Shown piece by piece: positions 13,997-17,355 of a DNA stretch of 17,355 nt. The stretch is from AC-69 sp044867345 (lineage in GTDB: Bacteria; Actinomycetota; UBA4738; HRBIN12): contig JBIOUU010000135.1 in assembly GCA_044867345.1 (NCBI GenBank), positions 1 to 17,355 of the forward strand, read 5' to 3'. Made by a program: the position numbers and the translations under genes. Numbering within the stretch: position 1 is the stretch's first letter; each line of letters starts with the position of its first letter. Below the pieces are notes generated by a model. That model saw only the letters and a program-made list of their open reading frames with translations, did not search any database and had not been told where the DNA came from.

Positions 13997-15022
13997 ATGC
14001 GATGGGACAACCTCAGGCTCGACGTTCGGCCGGCGGATGACCGACTGACGACTCCGCTGTTCGAGCAGGGCGCGGTGGTCCGGACGTTCGATACGCCGGA
14101 GTTCCGCGGCATCACGTTCTACGAGGTCCATGCGCGGTCGATCATCAACCACGTCCCCGAGGCGTCGCGGATGCCCTTCCGCTTCACGATCAACCCGTAT
14201 CGGGGATGCAGCCATGGTTGCACCTACTGCTTTGCTCGGAAGACCCATACCTACCTCGACCTCGACTACGGCCGCGACTTCGACACCAGGATCGTGGTCA
14301 AGGTGAACGCGCCCGAGCTCCTCCGCAAGGAGCTGGCCCACCCGAAGTGGACGGGCGAGCACATCGCCATGGGCACCAACGTCGACACCTACCAGCGGGG
14401 GGAGGGGCGGTACCGGCTGATGCGCGGGATCATCGAGGGCCTCAGGGACTTCGCCAACCCGTTCTCCATCCTGACGAAGGGGACGCTGATCCTTCGCGAT
14501 CTGGACCTGCTGGTCCAATCGGCCGCCGTCACCGACATCGCCACCAACTTCTCGGTCGGCTCGGTCGACAAGGAGCTGTGGCGGCTGCTCGAGCCGGGGA
14601 CGCCCAGTCCCCTGCGACGGCTCGAGGCAGTCCGGGCGCTCAACGACGCTGGGGTCCCGTGCGGCGTGCTGATGGCGCCCATCGTGCCGTTCCTGTCCGA
14701 CACCGACGAGGCCATCCACGACACGGTGCGCGCCATCGCCGACGCCGGCGCCACCCACATCGTGCCAATCGTGCTGCACCTGCGAAAGGGTGGGTCCCGG
14801 GAGTGGTTCATGGCGTGGCTGGGGGACCGGCACCCCGAGCTCCTCCCTCGATATCGGGAGCTGTACGGCGCCGGGGCCTACGCGCCCTCGGCATACCAGG
14901 AAGAGGCGGCGGAGCGGGTGCAGGCCTTGGCCCGACGTTTCGGTGTTGGTCGGGCGACCCCGCATGAAGCTCGCCGGGTGGCCCCCGCCTCCCCTCAGCC
15001 CGAGCAGCTCACGCTGACCTGA
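13997..15022 (+). CDS. Radical SAM protein of the Rv2578c type
   Basis: The product has 341 residues. The motif CSHGCTYC (Cys71, Cys75, Cys78) in the context YRGCSHGCTYCFARKTH binds the 4Fe-4S cluster used to cleave S-adenosylmethionine. Segments that recall the mycobacterial Rv2578c protein are FRGITFYEV, MPFRFTINPYRGCSHGC, DFDTRIVVKVNAPELLRKEL, MGTNVDTYQRGEGRY, SILTKGTLILRDL and ALNDAGVPCGVLMAPIVPFL. The family is annotated as radical SAM and is distantly like spore photoproduct lyase; its reaction is not established to my knowledge. ATG at 13997 (MRWDNL) is chosen because upstream codons look non-coding and a promoter lies just before it. The protein ends in PEQLTLT, which resembles the QLxLF sliding-clamp-binding motif. 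It is followed 60 bases later by the zinc-ribbon/RNase HI pair. Confidence 0.88.
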   Translation: MRWDNLRLDVRPADDRLTTPLFEQGAVVRTFDTPEFRGITFYEVHARSIINHVPEASRMPFRFTINPYRGCSHGCTYCFARKTHTYLDLDYGRDFDTRIVVKVNAPELLRKELAHPKWTGEHIAMGTNVDTYQRGEGRYRLMRGIIEGLRDFANPFSILTKGTLILRDLDLLVQSAAVTDIATNFSVGSVDKELWRLLEPGTPSPLRRLEAVRALNDAGVPCGVLMAPIVPFLSDTDEAIHDTVRAIADAGATHIVPIVLHLRKGGSREWFMAWLGDRHPELLPRYRELYGAGAYAPSAYQEEAAERVQALARRFGVGRATPHEARRVAPASPQPEQLTLT

Positions 15023-15069
15023 GGCCGTCCCGACCGGGCCACGGCGGGTTCGTTCACATGCTCGTCGGC

Positions 15070-15075
15070 TACGCT
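15070..15075 (+). promoter_or_regulatory. Predicted leaderless -10 element of the coiled-coil zinc-ribbon gene
   Basis: TACGCT is followed by TCGTGCC and then the ATG at 15083, a seven-base spacing. No Shine-Dalgarno is present. Confidence 0.45.
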
Positions 15076-15082
15076 TCGTGCC

Positions 15083-15793
15083 ATGCGTGGGTTGGATCGG
15101 TTGCTCGAACTCCAGGAGCTCGACAGCGCGATCGACCGGCTTGAGACTCGGAAGCGCCAGCTGGAGCAGGGCAAGGAGATCGCGGATGCCCGGGCGGCCA
15201 TGGAGGACGCAGAGGGCCGCCTGGGGGAGCTCAGGCTCGGCGTGGATGCGGTGGTCCGTGAGCAGCAACGCCTGGAGCGGGAGATCGACTCGATGACCCG
15301 CAAGGCCGAGGTCGACGAGAAGCGGCTGTACGACGGGAGCATCGCCAACATCAAGGAGATGGAGGCACTCCAGCACGAGATCGCCTCGCTGAAGGAACGC
15401 CGCGCCCGGTCCGAGGACGACCTCCTCGAGCAGATGGTCCGCAAGGACGACCTGGAATCTCGGGCGGGGGAGGCCGGCACGGTCGTTCAGCAGGCCAGGG
15501 CCAGCCTCGAGGCGGTGGGGGGCGAGGCCGTCGAGGAGCTCGGGCGGATCGAGTCAGAGCTGGCCGAGAAGCGAGCCGCCAGGGAGAAGCTGGTGCCCGA
15601 GTTCGACGACGAGCAGCTCGAGCTGTACGAGGAGCTTCGGCGGCAGAAGCGAGGCGTGGCCGTCGCGGCGTTGGTGGACGGTGTGTGCCAGGCATGCCAC
15701 GAGAAGCTCGCGGCGATGGAGCTCGACCGCCTGAAGCGCACTGAGGGCGTGAAGAGGTGTGAGTACTGCCGGCGGATCGTCGTCTTCGCCTGA
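15083..15793 (+). CDS. Coiled-coil protein with C-terminal C4 zinc ribbon (Rv2229c/CdsZ type)
   Basis: The product has 236 residues. Residues about 5-190 form a long Glu/Lys/Arg-rich antiparallel coiled coil, broken near 80-95 (RLYDGSIANIKEMEALQHEI, the conserved turn of the family). Residues 200-236 are the zf-RING_7-type zinc ribbon with Cys202, Cys205, Cys226 and Cys229. Relatives are small nucleic-acid-associated or secretion-associated proteins (CT398/CdsZ in Chlamydia, Rv2229c in mycobacteria); the function in actinobacteria is not settled. The length is typical. Its stop codon overlaps the proposed CTG start of the RNase HI-like gene, and this adjacency is the same as in M. tuberculosis, which supports a shared role. 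Confidence 0.9.
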   Translation: MRGLDRLLELQELDSAIDRLETRKRQLEQGKEIADARAAMEDAEGRLGELRLGVDAVVREQQRLEREIDSMTRKAEVDEKRLYDGSIANIKEMEALQHEIASLKERRARSEDDLLEQMVRKDDLESRAGEAGTVVQQARASLEAVGGEAVEELGRIESELAEKRAAREKLVPEFDDEQLELYEELRRQKRGVAVAALVDGVCQACHEKLAAMELDRLKRTEGVKRCEYCRRIVVFA

Positions 15794-16248
15794 TCGTCTC
15801 CTGCGACGGGGCCGCGCGCGGCAACCCCGGTCCGGCCGGCATCGGGGTGGTGATCACCACACCGCGGGGACGCGTGGTGGACCGCATCGCTCGAGGGATC
15901 GGCATCGCCACCAACAACGTCGCCGAATACACGGCGGTCCTCGAGGGCCTGAAGCGGGCCCGCGAGCTGGGCGCCACCGACGTGGTGCTCCGCTCGGATA
16001 GCAAGTTGCTGGTCGAGCAGCTGAGCGGACGGTTCCGGGTCAAGAACCCGACCCTTCAGCGCCTTCACTCGGAGGTCCGCGCGGTGGCGAAGGGCTTCGC
16101 CGCGATCGGCTACGAGCATGTCCCGCGAGAGGAGAACAGGGGAGCGGACCGCATGGCCAACCGAGGCGTCGACGAGTGGCTGGCGGGGGAGGGCGCTAGC
16201 TGGTCGGCCCCGGGGAAGGCTCCGAGCCTGTGGGAGGAACCTGAGTGA
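15790..16248 (+). CDS. RNase HI-like protein (Rv2228c N-domain type), apparent CTG start
   Basis: The product has 152 residues if read from the CTG at 15790. All four RNase H carboxylates are present: Asp6 (SCDGAARGNPGPAG), Glu46 (TNNVAEY), Asp70 (RSDSKLLVEQ) and Asp120 (NRGADRMAN). It should therefore cleave RNA in RNA-DNA hybrids. Sequence resembles the N-terminal domain of mycobacterial Rv2228c, but the C-terminal phosphatase domain is absent. The frame has no ATG, GTG or TTG between the TGA at 15760 and the catalytic DG; the first GTG codons (15844, 15847) would delete Asp6. CTG at 15790 overlaps the upstream stop as CTGA, the same geometry as the GTGA overlap at 8672-8675. ATC at 15793 is a less likely alternative. 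The last 53 bases overlap the convergent lipoprotein gene. Confidence 0.85.
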   Translation: MIVSCDGAARGNPGPAGIGVVITTPRGRVVDRIARGIGIATNNVAEYTAVLEGLKRARELGATDVVLRSDSKLLVEQLSGRFRVKNPTLQRLHSEVRAVAKGFAAIGYEHVPREENRGADRMANRGVDEWLAGEGASWSAPGKAPSLWEEPE

Positions 16249-17116
16249 CGACGTCTCCGAGCGGGAAGTCGAACGTCACGTGCCGGCCTCCCGCCAGGCG
16301 GTAGGCCAGGGAAAGGGTTCGCCCCTTCGCCTCGTCCTGTTGGGGAAAACCCACCAACCCCTCGGCGTCGAACCCGCTGGGCAGGGCGTCCAGGGCCTGT
16401 GTGTACACCCCTTGCATGTGCTCGGCGGGGGCGCCCGGTCGCCGAACGAAGAGGCCCAGGCGGTCCGGCTCGAAGCGGATGAGGCCGCCGGTCCGGTTCA
16501 GCACAGTGAGGTTGAACTGCCATGCCGGCGTGAACATGAACAGCGAGTGCAACGAGACACTCACCCCGTGGCTGGCCATCGTCAGGCCCCGAAAGAGCTG
16601 GATCCCGTCGTCCATGGACTGCCCGTCGCGGGTGGCATCCACGACTCGCCACTCGGCCGTGCCGGTCTGCAAGAGGGTCACCGGCCCGTCCATGATCCTG
16701 GTCCGGTCGAACGCCTGGCCCTCCGCCGGGTCGTACGTGAACGTCACCGAGGCCCCCAGATTCACCTGCCCACCGACGGCGTTCTGCACCAGGAACGAAT
16801 CGACGAACGCGACCGAGCGCACCTCGGCGATGCCCGAGATCGTGCCGTCGAACTGCTGGTTCTGGACGGTCATCCAGTGGACCCAGGCGGTGAGCTTCGG
16901 TCCGACCACCAAGGCGGACAGGCGGGCTCCGTCGTCCTCCGTGGTGTGCGCGTAGGCATTCACGAAGTCGAGGGCGGTTCGGCGGGCGGAGGCGACATCC
17001 AGGCCCAGCCCCGCTCCGACCTGCTCCTGGGCAAGGGGCTGGGAGGCGCCCTTCAGCGAGGGCGAACAGCTCGTCGCGGCGAGGAGTATCAAGCCGAAGA
17101 ACGCCAAGCGTCGCAT
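16196..17116 (-). CDS. Predicted lipoprotein of unknown function
   Basis: The product has 306 residues. The N-terminus MRRLAFFGLILLAATSC is a lipoprotein signal peptide with Cys17 as the lipidation site. Residues 42-170 (DVASARRTALDFVNAYAHTTEDDG and onward) look like an alpha-plus-beta NTF2-like or mce-associated-type domain. The remainder is a beta-rich domain with repeated FxLxVLNxTGxxIRFEPDRL-like strands. No catalytic motif is evident and I do not recognise the family. The tail (VPPTGSEPSPGPTS) is Pro/Ser-rich and disordered. The ATG at 17116 opens the frame; no Shine-Dalgarno is seen, but TACCAT (17133 to 17128) lies 11 bases upstream and could be a -10 giving a very short leader. The 3' end overlaps the RNase HI-like gene tail to tail, and the 5' end diverges from rnpB. 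Confidence 0.78.
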   Translation of the reverse strand: MRRLAFFGLILLAATSCSPSLKGASQPLAQEQVGAGLGLDVASARRTALDFVNAYAHTTEDDGARLSALVVGPKLTAWVHWMTVQNQQFDGTISGIAEVRSVAFVDSFLVQNAVGGQVNLGASVTFTYDPAEGQAFDRTRIMDGPVTLLQTGTAEWRVVDATRDGQSMDDGIQLFRGLTMASHGVSVSLHSLFMFTPAWQFNLTVLNRTGGLIRFEPDRLGLFVRRPGAPAEHMQGVYTQALDALPSGFDAEGLVGFPQQDEAKGRTLSLAYRLAGGRHVTFDFPLGDVVTQVPPTGSEPSPGPTS

Positions 17117-17141
17117 GGGACGGCCGCATGGTAGCCCGTCC

Positions 17142-17147
17142 TATACT
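17142..17147 (+). promoter_or_regulatory. -10 element of rnpB
   Basis: TATACT is the best -10 match in the window. Six bases later lies G17154, the likely first base of RNase P RNA. No good -35 is visible 16-18 bases upstream. Confidence 0.6.
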
Positions 17148-17153
17148 TCTTGT

Positions 17154-17355
17154 GGGGAGTCGGCCGGGCGGCCGCGGGCGAGAGCTCGAGGAAAGTCCGG
17201 ACTCCGAAGGGCAGGGTGCTGGGTAACTCCCAGGCGGGGCGACCCGCGGAAAGCGCAACAGAGAGCAGACCGCCCCCGCGAGGGGGTAAGGGTGAAACGG
17301 TGAGGTAAGAGCTCACCAGCGGGCCGGGTGACCGGCCCGGCTCGGCAAGCCCCAC
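17154..17355 (+). ncRNA. rnpB: RNase P RNA, bacterial type A (5' part)
   Basis: This is the catalytic RNA that matures tRNA 5' ends. Conserved region I, GAGGAAAGTCCGG, is at 17188-17200. It is followed by GGGCAGGGTGCTGGGTAAC, then GCAACAGAGAGCAGACCGCC (17255-17274), then GGTAAGGGTGAAACGGTG and GGTAAGAGCTCACCAG, all in the order of the E. coli M1 RNA. An early hairpin CGGCC/GGCCG (17161 onward) fits P3. The window ends at CAAGCCCCAC, about halfway through, so the 3' half, including the P1 partner strand, is outside. The 5' end is inferred from the TATACT hexamer and could be two bases earlier. Confidence 0.96.

Noticed and set aside
15023..15060. GCCGT/ACGGC inverted repeat after the radical SAM gene as a terminator
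   Set aside because: The stem is only five base pairs with a long loop and no T-tract, within chance expectation for this GC content.
15847..15849. GTG start for the RNase HI-like protein
   Set aside because: It would remove the catalytic Asp and the GNPGPAG segment, which are clearly encoded upstream in the same frame.
1..17355. CRISPR arrays, insertion sequences, prophage genes, toxin-antitoxin or known defence systems
   Set aside because: No regularly spaced repeats, transposase or integrase motifs, terminal inverted repeats or defence-domain genes were seen. Lhr, RNase HI-like, MBL and PAS genes are ordinary chromosomal genes and do not form a recognisable defence cluster.

Overview
The window is GC-rich chromosomal DNA, most likely from a member of the Actinomycetota, possibly a deep or uncultivated lineage. 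Four things point there. It carries an Lhr-type helicase. It has a radical SAM protein that reads like the mycobacterial Rv2578c family. A coiled-coil zinc-ribbon protein is followed directly by an RNase HI-like protein, which is the Rv2229c/Rv2228c arrangement. GTG dominates as start codon, and many first genes look leaderless. Family assignments come from motifs read by eye; no database search was possible.

Layout. (1) 1-3698, minus: most of a large Lhr helicase whose 3' end lies off the left edge. (2) 3792-5212: two convergent genes for membrane proteins with beta-solenoid repeats, a bactofilin-like multi-TM protein (plus) and a small 16-residue-repeat protein (minus), with a hairpin between them. 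(3) 5266-6390, plus: a peptidase S51-like protein, a double zinc-ribbon protein and tRNA-Val(UAC), whose 5' end overlaps the zinc-ribbon stop codon. (4) 6391-6994: about 600 bases of low coding content and lower GC, with at most one small membrane protein. (5) 6995-8152, plus: an M24-fold protein in which two expected metal ligands are replaced. (6) 12602-8175, minus: a tight four-gene operon (secreted TIM-barrel glycosidase-like protein, PotD-type polyamine-binding lipoprotein, DapDC/LysA-fold PLP decarboxylase, VOC metalloprotein). (7) 12658-13929, plus: a PAS protein and an MBL-fold hydrolase. (8) 13997-16248, plus: the radical SAM protein, the zinc-ribbon coiled-coil protein and the RNase HI-like protein. 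(9) 17116-16196, minus: a lipoprotein whose 3' end overlaps the RNase HI gene. (10) 17154 to the right edge, plus: the 5' part of RNase P RNA.

How the genes fit together. The gene set mixes nucleic-acid maintenance (Lhr, radical SAM, RNase HI-like, RNase P RNA, tRNA) with a small uptake and decarboxylation operon and envelope proteins. The most coherent unexplained pattern is regulatory. Six transcription-unit-initial genes have a TANNNT hexamer ending only 6-8 bases before their GTG or ATG, which predicts leaderless mRNAs. Most downstream operon genes instead have Shine-Dalgarno sites or stop/start overlaps. The RNase HI-like gene appears to start with CTG inside a CTGA overlap. I saw no CRISPR array, insertion sequence, phage gene or obvious new defence system.
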